Below are positions 30,280 to 40,076 of a stretch of DNA of 64,000 nt, piece by piece; position 1 is the first letter of the stretch, and each line of letters begins with the position of its first letter. The translations under genes and the position numbers were made by a program. Source of the DNA: Strigamia acuminata (taxonomy: Eukaryota; Arthropoda; Chilopoda; Geophilomorpha; Linotaeniidae); NCBI GenBank assembly GCA_949358305.1, contig OX442316.1, forward strand, positions 3,224,001 to 3,288,000. The letters are read 5' to 3'. A model generated the notes under the pieces. The model did no database searches and was not told the DNA's origin. It worked only from the letters and a program-made list of their open reading frames with translations.

Positions 30280-32386
30280 ATGCCACGCATGAAACCGGTT
30301 TCGAGTCTGGAAGAATTGTGCTTAGACGTGGTAGTCGCTCGATTTGAAGAGATGAAAGATCAACTGGCAAAACAACCTCGAAGAGTTATTCACAACGTAT
30401 TTGAAAGACTGTGTCTGCCATTGAAAAGTGCGAATACCGCACGTTTACCATCAAACATTTTCGTTAATTCCGGCACCGTGTCACTACACCATTTGGAAAA
30501 GTTTGATCTGGCCATAATTCCGCTTTGCGATAAAATAAGTGAGGTTTGCAAAAACCTTGTGCAATTAAAGATGGACGTTGGTTTCATAATTTCTTCCGCA
30601 GTCAAACTTCTTCAAAGTTTGCCAAAGCTTCAATATTTATACCTTGGGAGTTCATCATACAGGGTGGTCAGAAAGTCTGGTTCTATGTAAATAATTCCCA
30701 AACTGTTCTAGATGTTGATTCAGCAAAATGATTGTAAGGGTAGTATTGTGGGGGAAATCCAATTTGACCTCTGAGGTCATCTTTAAGGTCATCCATATTG
30801 TAACTCGAGAACCGTGACAGATAGAGCAAAAAGGTGAATTAGAAAGTTGTAGACCATCATCCAATTAGTCTAGAACCGTTCTTAAAAAAATTATTTCTTA
30901 CTGAAAAGTTTTGAGAAAAAAGGTCTGAAACATTAGTCTACTCAGCATTGTAACTCAGCTTTGTAGCCTAAAACTATTGAGGCAACCAAGCTAATCCTCA
31001 ATTAGAACACTTTATTTGGTCATACTTGTAAGTGGAAGAGAGGAAACACAAAAGAAAAGAAATAATTTATTTTGGAAATACATTCCAACATGATTGTTTT
31101 ATGTTACAAAGCTGAGTAGACTAACATTTCAAACCTTTTTTTCTCAAAACTTTTCGGTAAGAGATAATTTTTTTAAGAACAGTTCTAGACTAATTAGATG
31201 GTCCTCTACAACTTTCTAATTCACTTTTTCTCTCTATCTGTCACGGTTCTCGAGTTACAATATGGATGACCTTGAAGATGACCTCTGAGGTCAAGTTGGA
31301 CGTCATAATTGGATTTCCCCCGTCATACTACCCTTACAATAATTTTGCTGAATCAACATCTAGAACAGTTTGGGAATTATTTACATAGAACCAGACTTTT
31401 TGACCACCCTGTATAGTGAGGATGAAGTTGCTGCTGCAATCGGAAAGAATTGTCCGCTGCTGAGACATCTCGAAATTCGTGATAGTGGTTTAACTGACGT
31501 CGGGCTCCATTCACTAACCCGTTGTGTCCAACTGGAGTTTTTGATTCTTGGATCAACTCGTGCTACGGCTGAAGGACATTTGTTTCTTCTCAACAACCTG
31601 CCTCTTTTAAAAGTGTTTGAACATTACAGATGGAACAAATTATTTATTGAGTTAGCAGAACAGTCGAATAGATACAAAATTTCGCGCACATACTCCATCG
31701 AACATGTTCGAGTGCGTCGTAGCTCGGATCTTCCCTTGGTGAAGATCGTTTTTCCCAATTTAAAAAGCTTACAGTTGGTCGGTCACGAAACTCAGCTGGA
31801 TTTTAATATTATTTTCATGTGGCCGCAACGATTGACTAATCTCCTTCTGATGAGATTTGAACAGGTCAATATTAGACTTATAGATCGCACTTGGCCAATG
31901 TTACAAAAATTAGCATTAATTAATTGTTCAATTTCGAATGAAAGTGATGATATTACGAATGCTTCATTGAGAAGCCTGAGTCAACTGTATTTACTATGTA
32001 ACGAATCACAAATGAGTGAAAAACAAATGAAAACATTATTGGTACAATGTAAAAGTTTGGAAAATGTGTGCATTGGGAACAGGCAAATAATTTCTGACGA
32101 TTTTTTTTCGCAACTAATTGAATCGAATGCGCTGCAATGTGTAAAGATTTTAGCATTTTCGTATTGCTTCATCCTTTCTTTCGCTTCAATCCACAAATTG
32201 CTGAGAGTGCAGAATTCAATGAATACGTTATACATCTGGGGTTGTAATCAGAATGGCAATTCCATTGTCGATTTAATTGAAAGTTATATTAAAAGTGCAA
32301 ACTTGAATGTACAGTTTAAACAGTTTTGTGTTTCCTCACATAATGTAATGAGTGATTTGATCGTTCCAAAGGAACGATCAAAATAA
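30280..32386 (+). pseudogene. LRR gene copy L1, split by a hairpin MITE
   Basis: The frame starts at ATG 30280 (MPRMKPVSSLEELCLDVVV), breaks at the MITE (30660-31411) and continues from about 31414 to 32386. Removing the MITE and one TA restores an uninterrupted frame (SSSY joined to SEDEVAAAIG). The product aligns throughout with L2, then diverges at its last 20-25 residues, where a perfect short palindrome creates a new end (PKERSK). The N terminus carries the BC-box-like SLEELCLDVV and the rest consists of leucine-rich repeats. As it stands the transcript would be interrupted. Confidence 0.75.
30660..31411. mobile_element. Mariner-like foldback MITE, near-complete palindrome (752 bp)
   Basis: Flanked by TA (30658-30659 and 31412-31413). 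The termini are CAGGGTGGTCAGAAAGTCT and its inverted counterpart ending CCACCCTG. The two halves are inverted copies of each other along almost their full length, so the whole element can fold as one hairpin with arms of about 330-350 bp. The CAGGGTG end and TA target suggest Tc1/mariner mobilisation. No ORF of its own. Confidence 0.85.
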
Positions 32387-32770
32387 TCTACACGCATACA
32401 TATGGATTACAAAATTCGAAGTTGTTTCTTTACTCGGTTGCTAACAGCAACCGAGCAGAAACAATGCTTTCATTTATTCCCGGCATTCAATGCATACAAA
32501 ATCACTGTTGAAACACAACACTTTTTCAAGACATTTTTAGCATTTTAGCATTTACGTATTGTCCTTCTATTACTTCCATTTTGATCATCAAATTGCTGGG
32601 AGTGCGCAATTCAATGAATACGTTATACATCTACAGTTGTAGTAACATAGCTATCGGTAGAATTAAAACTTATATTAAAAGCAAAAACTTGGATGTTCAG
32701 CTGAAAACGGATGATACCTTTGTAATGACCTTTTTAGCCCTCCCCACCCAAACCCAATTTTTTTATTAAA
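32387..32770 (+). pseudogene. Spacer plus detached 3' tail of an LRR gene copy
   Basis: 32400-32525 shows nothing recognisable. 32530-32770 encodes the LRR C-terminal tail (LLGVRNSMNTLYIYSC, then IKSKNLDVQLK), which aligns with the end of L2. It is probably the original 3' end of L1, displaced by an insertion or rearrangement. Confidence 0.6.
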
Positions 32771-32904
32771 AAATTCAAACATGAACAAATGGGAACTAAT
32801 ATGTTAAATTGTATTTATTCTAGCAAAAAATATCAGTCTAACTTATTAAGTGCTTACTTTCTAACTCGATTTAAAAATACATTATGACGCGGTTATGTCT
32901 GATT

Positions 32905-33620
32905 TAGATGAGATTTTTTAGGACAGTGAGAACATTGATTTTTCTACCAAAAGGAGTCCGAGTCTGCAAGACACAATTACTAGAAGCGTCGCTGTTAGAT
33001 TCGATAAAATCTCTGAAAATATTGTTGCTCGCGAAGCCGGAAAGCTGGATAGGAATTTGTTGGAAATTATTACTAGATGGTCGTGTTCAAGGAGTTTTGC
33101 TGATGTTTCGCCTACAGAATGTACGTCAATTTTAGCGTTTGCAGGCACCAGTCGATGTTGGCATTGTTTCTTAATTTTTGGTTTGTCAATTCACACGAAG
33201 TGAGTTATTGCATCAGGTGTTTTCCGTTTAATTGCAGATGTAATAGAAATTTATTGCGATTAAAAAATATGCCAAACGAACAATGCGTTTTAAAAGTTGT
33301 CATTTCGTCGTCGCTCGCAATTGACTCCAGAAAATCCCAATTGAAATCCCTCGAAGAACTCTTCTTAATAAGCAGCTCTGCAACACACTTTGACAGAATC
33401 TGTCTCCGCTATTTCATAATCGCATCGTTGAGTAATTCGTGGAGCCTTTTGGAATCGTGCGCCTTGCGTAGATTGGGGTAAATAAGTGAATATTTGTGCT
33501 CCTTGCATTTCTTCAACTCGGCAGGAAAGTTTTTCCACAAACGGACCAAACATTCCTCGATTCTGGACAAATCGCCGCGTTTGGACAGAGGATAGTCAAC
33601 AGTCCTGCGTAACAAGTCGT
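32905..33620. pseudogene. Orphan-gene fragments, plus then minus orientation
   Basis: 32922 to about 33240 is a plus-strand fragment (SLQDTITRSVAVRFDKISE, then EAGKLDRNLLE). About 33270-33620 is a minus-strand fragment (RTVDYPLSKRGDLSRIEECL). They match separate parts of the 677-aa gene and are joined in inverted orientation with deletions. Confidence 0.7.
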
Positions 33621-33726
33621 AGAAATATATTGTATATATTGTGTATATTGTTGAAACTGTAACACAGTCAGCAAGCGATGCAACTCTGTGGTGGTGGATG
33701 TGGTAGAGAGTTACAAGTATTTGTTA

Positions 33727-34645
33727 TTATAATTGATGGTAAATTTCGTACAGGAGACACATGTACTGGGTGCTCATGCAAAACAACGCCTGTTGATGGC
33801 GAGACATTTATAAGAAATTGTTAATTAAAAGCTTTCTAAGTAAAAAAATAAATACAATTCTTGTTTCTGGAATTATCAACGTTTGACATATCACTTTTAT
33901 TAAATTTAACATTATGCATTTGGCCACAATAAGCATCTTTTTTAATCGCAATAAATTTCTATTTCATATGCAATTTCTTCTTGACTATAACCGCACGACT
34001 TTGACAAAACAGATATTAAAAAACTGATGCCTGCAAACGCTAAAATCCACGCACATTCTATAAGCGAGAGAGACAACAGCAAAACTTGTTGAACACGACC
34101 ATCTGGTTATCTGGCAAAACATTCCTTCGAGTAATAACTTCTAATCGTGTCTTAGTCAATCGTCCTAGGTAAAGAGAAGACAAAATTTCACCTACACTCT
34201 TGAAATTGTTTACCCCGTACAAACTGCTTGTTGCGCGACTAACCATCGATCCATTTCCATGCAGCCAATTTGAAGGATGAAATGCCATGTCCATAGAAAA
34301 ACTCAAATAGTCTAAAATATCCTTATGGTTTTTTCGAAACTTTTTCATTCTGGTTTTTTATTTCTGTTTCTCCAAAAGTCGAAAATAATCCTACCTTCGT
34401 ATGTGGAGATGATGGATGTTCTGTCTTATGTCCATTTAGAGATTTTTTGCCTTCAATTATCAAATAAATCTTTATCTGAATGATTTTGTTAATCCCGAAA
34501 GCCACTAAACGGAAAAATAGTGATCTAGGTGTGACGAATAACGTCCATCGTGCGTTTTGCCCAAGACTCGTTCAAGTGTCGTTTTGCCTATACAAAGAAT
34601 TTGTTGCAGATATCCATTAGTCGCACCTGAAGCCACACAGTCGAC
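33727..34645. repeat. Upstream block of L2 (tandem with the upstream block of L3)
   Basis: 33727 to about 34630 is repeated at about 36845-37735 with high similarity. It contains a strongly deleted minus-strand orphan-gene relic (about 33960-34350, WLHGNGSMVSRATSSLY) and the L2 promoter region. The spacing of the two LRR start codons is 3,092 bp, the size of the tandem unit. Confidence 0.7.
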
Positions 34646-36049
34646 ATGCCACGCACGAAACCGGTTTCGAGTCTGAAAGAATTGTGCTTAGATGTGGTAG
34701 TCGCTCGATTTGAAGAGATGAAAGATAAACTTGCAAGTCAACTGGCACGTCAACCTCCAAGATTTATTCACAACGTATTTGAAAGACTGTGTCTGCCGGA
34801 AACCGAATACCGACAAAAATATTTACCTTCAAACATTTTCGTTAATTCCGGCACCGTGTCACTACACCATTTGGAAATGTTTGATCTGCGTAATGGAATA
34901 GACATAACTCCTCTTTACGATAAAATAAGCGAGGTTTGCGAAAACCTTGTGCAATTAAAGATGAACGGTGGTTGCACGCTTGCGTCTACGGTTAAACTTT
35001 TTCAAAGTTTGCCAAAACTTCAATATTTATTCCTTGGGAAATATACGCTCGTACCATCATGTTATACGGACGAAGTTGCCGCTGCAATCGGACAGAATTG
35101 TCCGCTGATGACACATCTCGAAATTCTGGATAGCGGTTTTACTGACGTCGGGCTTCGTTCACTAAGCCGTTGTGTCAAACTGGAGTTTTTGATGCTTAGA
35201 TCAGAGACAACTCCTCGTGCTACAGCTGAAGGGTTTTTGTTCCTTCTCAACCACCTGCCCATGTTAAAAGTGTTTAAACATGCCCTGTGGAACGAATTAT
35301 TTATTGAGTTAGCAGAACAGTCGAATAGACACAAAATATCGCGCACGTATTCCATCGAACATTTTCGACTGACGCGTAGCTCGGATCTTCCCTTGGTGAG
35401 GACCATTTTTCCCAATTTAAAAAGCCTACAGTTCTGCAGTGACGAAACTCATCTGGATTTTAATAGTTTCATGTGGCCGCGACGATTGACGAATCTCCGA
35501 CTGACTGGATTTGAACAGGTCAATATTAGACTTATAGATCGCGCTTGGCCAATGTTAGAGAAATTAGCATTAATTAATTGTTCAATTTCGAATGAAAGTG
35601 ATGATATTACGAATGCTCCATTGAGAAGCCTTCGTCAACTATATTTAAGATGTAACGAATTACAAATGACTGATCAACAAATGAAAACATTATTGGTACA
35701 ATGTAAACGTTTAGAAAATTTGTGCATTGCGGATAGACAAATACTTTCTGACGATTTTCTTTCGCAACTAATTGAATCGAATGCGCTGCAATGTCTAAAG
35801 ATTTTAGCATTTTTGGTTTGTCCCAACATTACTTTCGCTTCAATCCACAAATTGTTGAGCGTGCGGAATCCAATGAATATGTTATACATTTTTCGTTGTA
35901 ATAACGTTGACGTCCCAGTTATCGAAACTTATATTAAAAGCAAAAACCTGAATGTGCAGGCAGTGCAACTCGATGTGCAGTTTAAACAGGATATGACCTT
36001 TTTTAGGACCTTTTTAATCCACCCCACCCAAACCTCATTGGCTGATTAA
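34646..36049 (+). CDS. LRR protein L2 with BC-box-like N terminus (467 aa, intact)
   Basis: Intronless frame from ATG 34646. Residues about 7-20 read SSLEELCLDVVVARF, which fits the elongin BC-box pattern (S/T)LxxxCxxx-hydrophobic, as in substrate receptors of cullin-2/5 ubiquitin ligases such as the ZYG11/ZER1 group. About 300 residues of irregular leucine-rich repeats follow (LEILDSGFTDVGLRSLSRC, LTNLRLTGFEQVNI, MLEKLALINCSI, LENLCIADRQILSDDFL). A substrate-receptor role is inferred from this layout only. It is the only uninterrupted member of three tandem copies here. A TATA-like TATACAAAG lies upstream. Confidence 0.7.
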   Translation: MPRTKPVSSLKELCLDVVVARFEEMKDKLASQLARQPPRFIHNVFERLCLPETEYRQKYLPSNIFVNSGTVSLHHLEMFDLRNGIDITPLYDKISEVCENLVQLKMNGGCTLASTVKLFQSLPKLQYLFLGKYTLVPSCYTDEVAAAIGQNCPLMTHLEILDSGFTDVGLRSLSRCVKLEFLMLRSETTPRATAEGFLFLLNHLPMLKVFKHALWNELFIELAEQSNRHKISRTYSIEHFRLTRSSDLPLVRTIFPNLKSLQFCSDETHLDFNSFMWPRRLTNLRLTGFEQVNIRLIDRAWPMLEKLALINCSISNESDDITNAPLRSLRQLYLRCNELQMTDQQMKTLLVQCKRLENLCIADRQILSDDFLSQLIESNALQCLKILAFLVCPNITFASIHKLLSVRNPMNMLYIFRCNNVDVPVIETYIKSKNLNVQAVQLDVQFKQDMTFFRTFLIHPTQTSLAD

Positions 36050-37040
36050 AAAAACTCAAACTCGAACAAATGGGAACTATTGTTCAATAATGTATTCAAA
36101 ATTCTAGCAACAAATTTCAATCTTTTAAGTTAAAGAGAGAATTCTATTTATTTCTTACTTTCTATTTGAAAATGCACCATAACGTCATAAAACGTTACAC
36201 AGAACAACAGCACTGACTGGTGACATAATAATAATTTAATTTAATCCTCAGACGTCCATTTTTTCACACAGTACATAAAATTAATTAATTTCAATCAGTT
36301 GCTGCATAATTCTCTGCAAGGTGTCCAAAATGCCAAAAGTGTAGAAAAACTGTTGTAAACAGCAGTCTAAACAAAATTAATATTAATAAATAATAAATTA
36401 AGTGTATCTAATCAATTCCTAACATGTATAGGTACTCGCAAATATAATGAAAAACAAATAATGTAGATATGCAATATCTAATGACCAGATGCATCGCTCG
36501 CTCAAATCGCTTAAATCGCTTAAATCCCTCAGTTAAAAATACATTTTTTTTAACCATGGGGACTATTTGAGTAGCAAAAACCTCGGTTTTGCCATGGAAA
36601 GCAGTTTGTACCGAGAGGACGATTTCCTCGTCCCCTACATGCTAAAACCAATGCTCAACTCACTAAACAAACACATCGGAAGGCAATTTATCAACTGTTG
36701 TGGATGTTGAGTCTTAACCCAGTCCTGCCAGAAATGGCTGTCTTCCTGATATTTGTTGGTTGGCATATCCCACTGCAAAATAAAATGTCCTTACTTGCTA
36801 GATTTCACATGTCGATTATTTTTATTGGGAACAAGAATACCTAATTGATGGTAAATTTTGTACAGAAAACACATGTACTGGGTGCTCTTGCAAAACAACG
36901 CCTGTTAGTAGCGAGACATTTATAACAAATTGTTAATTAAAAGCTTTCTTACCAAAAAATAAATACAATTCTTGTTTCTGGAGTTATCAATGTTTGGCAT
37001 ATCACTTTTATTAATTCTTACATTTTACATTTGGCGACAA
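36050..37040. other. AT-rich spacer with a small orphan-gene relic
   Basis: Mostly noncoding. The 3' flank just after L2 resembles the flanks of L1 (near 32795) and L3 (near 62750). A plus-strand relic of the orphan gene lies at about 36597-36700 (YMLKPMLNSLNKHIGRQ, like LKPMLNSVIKHIGKQ in the intact protein). From 36845 the L3 upstream block begins. Confidence 0.55.
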
Positions 37041-37440
37041 TAAGCATCTTTTTTAATCGCAATAAATTTCTATTTCATCTGCAATTTCTTCTTGACTATA
37101 ACCGCACGACTTTGACAAAACAGAAATTAAAAAACTGATGCCTGCAAACGCTAAAATCCACGCACATTCTACAAGCGAGACAACAGCAAAACTTGTTGAA
37201 CACGACCATCTGGTTACCTTGCAAAACATTCCTTCGAGTAATAACTTCTAATCGTGTCTTAGTCAATCGTCCTAGGTAAAGCGAAGACAAAATTTCATCT
37301 ACACTATTGAAATGGTTTACCCAGTACAAACTGCTTGTTGCGCGACTAACCATCGATCCATTTCCGTGCAGCCAATTTGAAGGATGAAATGCCATGTCCA
37401 TAGCAAAACTCAAATAGTCTAAAATATACCATGGTTTTTT
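37040..37440 (-). pseudogene. Orphan-gene relic upstream of L3
   Basis: Minus-strand relic nearly identical to the one upstream of L2: a fused N-terminal piece (WLHGNGSMVSRATSSLY) and C-terminal piece (CCLACRMCVDFSVC) with the middle of the gene deleted. Confidence 0.65.
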
Positions 37441-37737
37441 CGAAACTTTTTCATTCTGGTTTTTTATTTCTGTTTCTCCAAAAATCGAAAATAATCATCC
37501 CTTCATATGTGGAGATGATGGATATTCTGTCTTATGTCCGTTTAGAGATTTTTTGCCTTCAATTATCAAATAAATCTTTATTTGAATGATGTTGTTAATC
37601 CCGAGTGCCACAAAACGAACAATAGTGATCTAGGTGTGACGAATAACGTCCATCGTGCGTTTTGGCCACGTGTCGTGACCATGCCGTATGTTTTGCCTGT
37701 ATAAAGAATTTGTTGCACCTGGATCCATACAATCGAC

Positions 37738-38132
37738 ATGCCACGCACGAAACCGGTTTCGAGTCTGGAAGAATTGTGCTTAGATGTGGTAGTCGCTCGA
37801 TTTGAAGAGATGAAAGATCAACTGGCACGTCAACCTCGACGATTTATTCACAACGTGTTTGAAAGACTGTGTCTGCTATTGAAAGGTGCGAATACCGTAC
37901 GTTTACCATCAAACATTTTCGTTAATTCCGGCACCGTGTCACTACACCATTTGGAAAAGTTTGATCTGGCCATAATTCCGCTTTGCGATAAAATAAGCGA
38001 GGTTTGTGAAAACCTTGTGCATTTAAACATAGTCGGTGATTGCACAATTGCGTCTACGGTCAAACTTTTTCAAAGTTTGCCGAAACTTCAACGTTTATTC
38101 CTTAGAAATACCCGTGTACCGTCAATTCATAC
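37738..38132 (+). pseudogene. LRR gene copy L3, left part
   Basis: Starts at ATG 37738 with the same BC-box-like N terminus as L2. Element 3 interrupts it at codon 132 after ATAC. Joining to 60107 restores the frame (IHT-DEVAAAIG), so the host gene was open when the element inserted. A TGTATAAAG motif lies about 50 bp upstream. Confidence 0.8.
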
Positions 38133-38625
38133 TGTCACGCGGTTGAGTTGCGTCGTCTGCCGACCAGCTCAAACCAGCGATAGAATTAAAGAAGTTGTCA
38201 AAATCTATCACTAGCCAGCGTACGTGATGGTGACATCACGGGCTGGTCAATCTGGATTAACTCAGGGGGTGACTCTAGTATAAAAGAGCCACTTTGGCTC
38301 TTAGAGCTCAGTCCATCCCGGGCTTCTAAACAGTTAGCACCAGCCAGCAAATGGCGTGGTGTGATTGTTTCCCTCCAAATTGAATCAAGGTGTTAATCAT
38401 ATCTTAGAGTATTTATTAGGTTTAAGTTTAGATTTAGTTTACATTTTGTATTTATGATTTAAGTGTTTTGATTTGAAGAATAAAGACACTGTATTGTTTT
38501 CAATCTTAAACTCTGGCTCTATTTCATTTACCTCACTCTTAGTAACTGAGCTTAACTCAGTTTAGTAAACAGTTAAAATAAGTAATAAGTTACGTGGTCA
38601 CTATTGGCCATTTGGCCACGTAACA
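38133..38625 (+). repeat. Element 3 left LTR
   Basis: 493 bp. A TATA box TATAAAAG at 38278-38285 and AATAAA near 38480 (GAAGAATAAAGACAC) give a normal U3-R-U5 layout. Confidence 0.95.
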
Positions 38626-39162
38626 AAGTGGTGGAGATTGCGGTTTTCTTTTTAGACCCATTAATTGGTTTGATAAAAGTAGTGAAAAGTGAAAATTTAC
38701 AGTAAAAATCAGCCAGTTTTGTGTAAAAATTGAATAATTAGAGCTAAAACCCCGTAAAAACTCAGTTAAAAATAAGAAATTCTTATAAAATTTAGGAATA
38801 GTGCAGATTAATTTGCATATTAGATAGAAATAAGAGTGAATCATAGAGTGACTCAGAGTTTGAAGACAGTATAGTGATTGAATATTTAATTGAGTTGCAT
38901 TGAATTAAATAATATTTTGGATTTAATTATTAAAGTTGTTTAATATTGTTGAATATTGAATTTTGCAGGAAAATTTATTTTGATAATAATATACTTAATA
39001 AAGTTTAATAAATTTAATTTTTTTTTACAGGAAATTGATAAATTAGTGATAATTTATATAGATTCTGTTGTTGACTAATAATAATAATTGTTTATTTTCC
39101 AGAATTTGGATAATTGTGAAACATAAAAATGAGAATATTTTTCAGGATAAGGATTGTGAATG
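38626..39162 (+). other. Element 3 leader, first part
   Basis: AT-rich noncoding leader beginning AAGTGGTGGAGATTGCGG, which should contain the primer-binding site; I could not match it to a specific tRNA. It is cut at 39162 by element 2 and resumes at 52034. Confidence 0.6.
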
Positions 39163-39982
39163 TGTGGTGACCCAGTTGGATAAGTGTCCCCCCAGGGCGG
39201 AAGCTTGTCCTCTGAGTCACTGTGATTGAAGAGTCGTTCCCCCCCGAGTTGGCTCCACCTCCCCATGGCAGGTGTGTGCCCCGAGGGGGAGGAAGCGGCT
39301 GATGGTCAGCCCCCATTGGTTGATCGCCGGCCCTTCACCCCACTGCATAAAAGGCTGTGTTTCCCGCCTAAAGTCAGAACTTACACAAACGACACCAAGA
39401 ACACAGCAACTACCTCACCGTCAGGCCAACTTCAACTACAAGTTAGGATTGATCGAGGATCGCTGAGTAAAGTGCAAACTGTAACTCTCACGAAGTCACT
39501 TGCGAGCTATTCCTGCGAAAGCACGAGAATAGCCCTTGTGAAATCACCCAGAATAATCGCCCAGACGATTATTCGCCGAAGTAAGTGTCCGAGTGCTTTG
39601 TAGGGAACCCCAAAGTTCCTAGACGAGGCCTCTGCGACGCTAAACAAACCCTAGACAACAGGCACGGATAGAAGACTCGAAAGAGCATTCCACCGCGTCC
39701 GTGAAGACGAATCCGTGACGAATTGACGACAACTCGAGACGCCGCCTTTGTTCCGCCGACCACGCGGAATCGACGACGCCATCTTGAGAAATCCTTTGTT
39801 CGACGCTGACCACGTCGACTCTAGAATTATTACTGAGTGTATTTTAAAGGCATAAAGCCTGGTGAATAAATTACCTGTTTATTTACATACATTTGGTATT
39901 CATTTGGGTATTTACATAATTGATCACAGGTAAAGTATTACACGTTAGCGCTATTTAAACCTATACCAAGTAGGACGCGACA
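39163..39982 (+). repeat. Element 2 left LTR
   Basis: 820 bp. A weak TATA-like GCATAAAAGG lies near 39345, and an AATAAA (GTGAATAAATTACC) near 39864. Confidence 0.95.
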
Positions 39983-40076
39983 CGTGGGGGTCTGTCCGGG
40001 ATTTAGAAATAAATCTCAAATCTGAACTTGTGATCTCTCAATAAGATAACCCAAATCGTAGAATTACCGAAAGAAA
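39983..40076 (+). promoter_or_regulatory. Element 2 leader with tRNA-Pro-like primer-binding site
   Basis: After a 2-nt gap, TGGGGGTCTGTCCGGGAT begins at 39985. It matches the tRNA-Pro-type site (TGGGGGCTCGTCCGGGAT, recalled from retrovirus literature) except for three adjacent bases. gag starts at 40077. Confidence 0.65.

Noticed and set aside
39226-39603. A 125-aa frame in the LTR of element 2
   Set aside because: Noncoding LTR sequence; no conserved motif, repeated in the right LTR only by identity.
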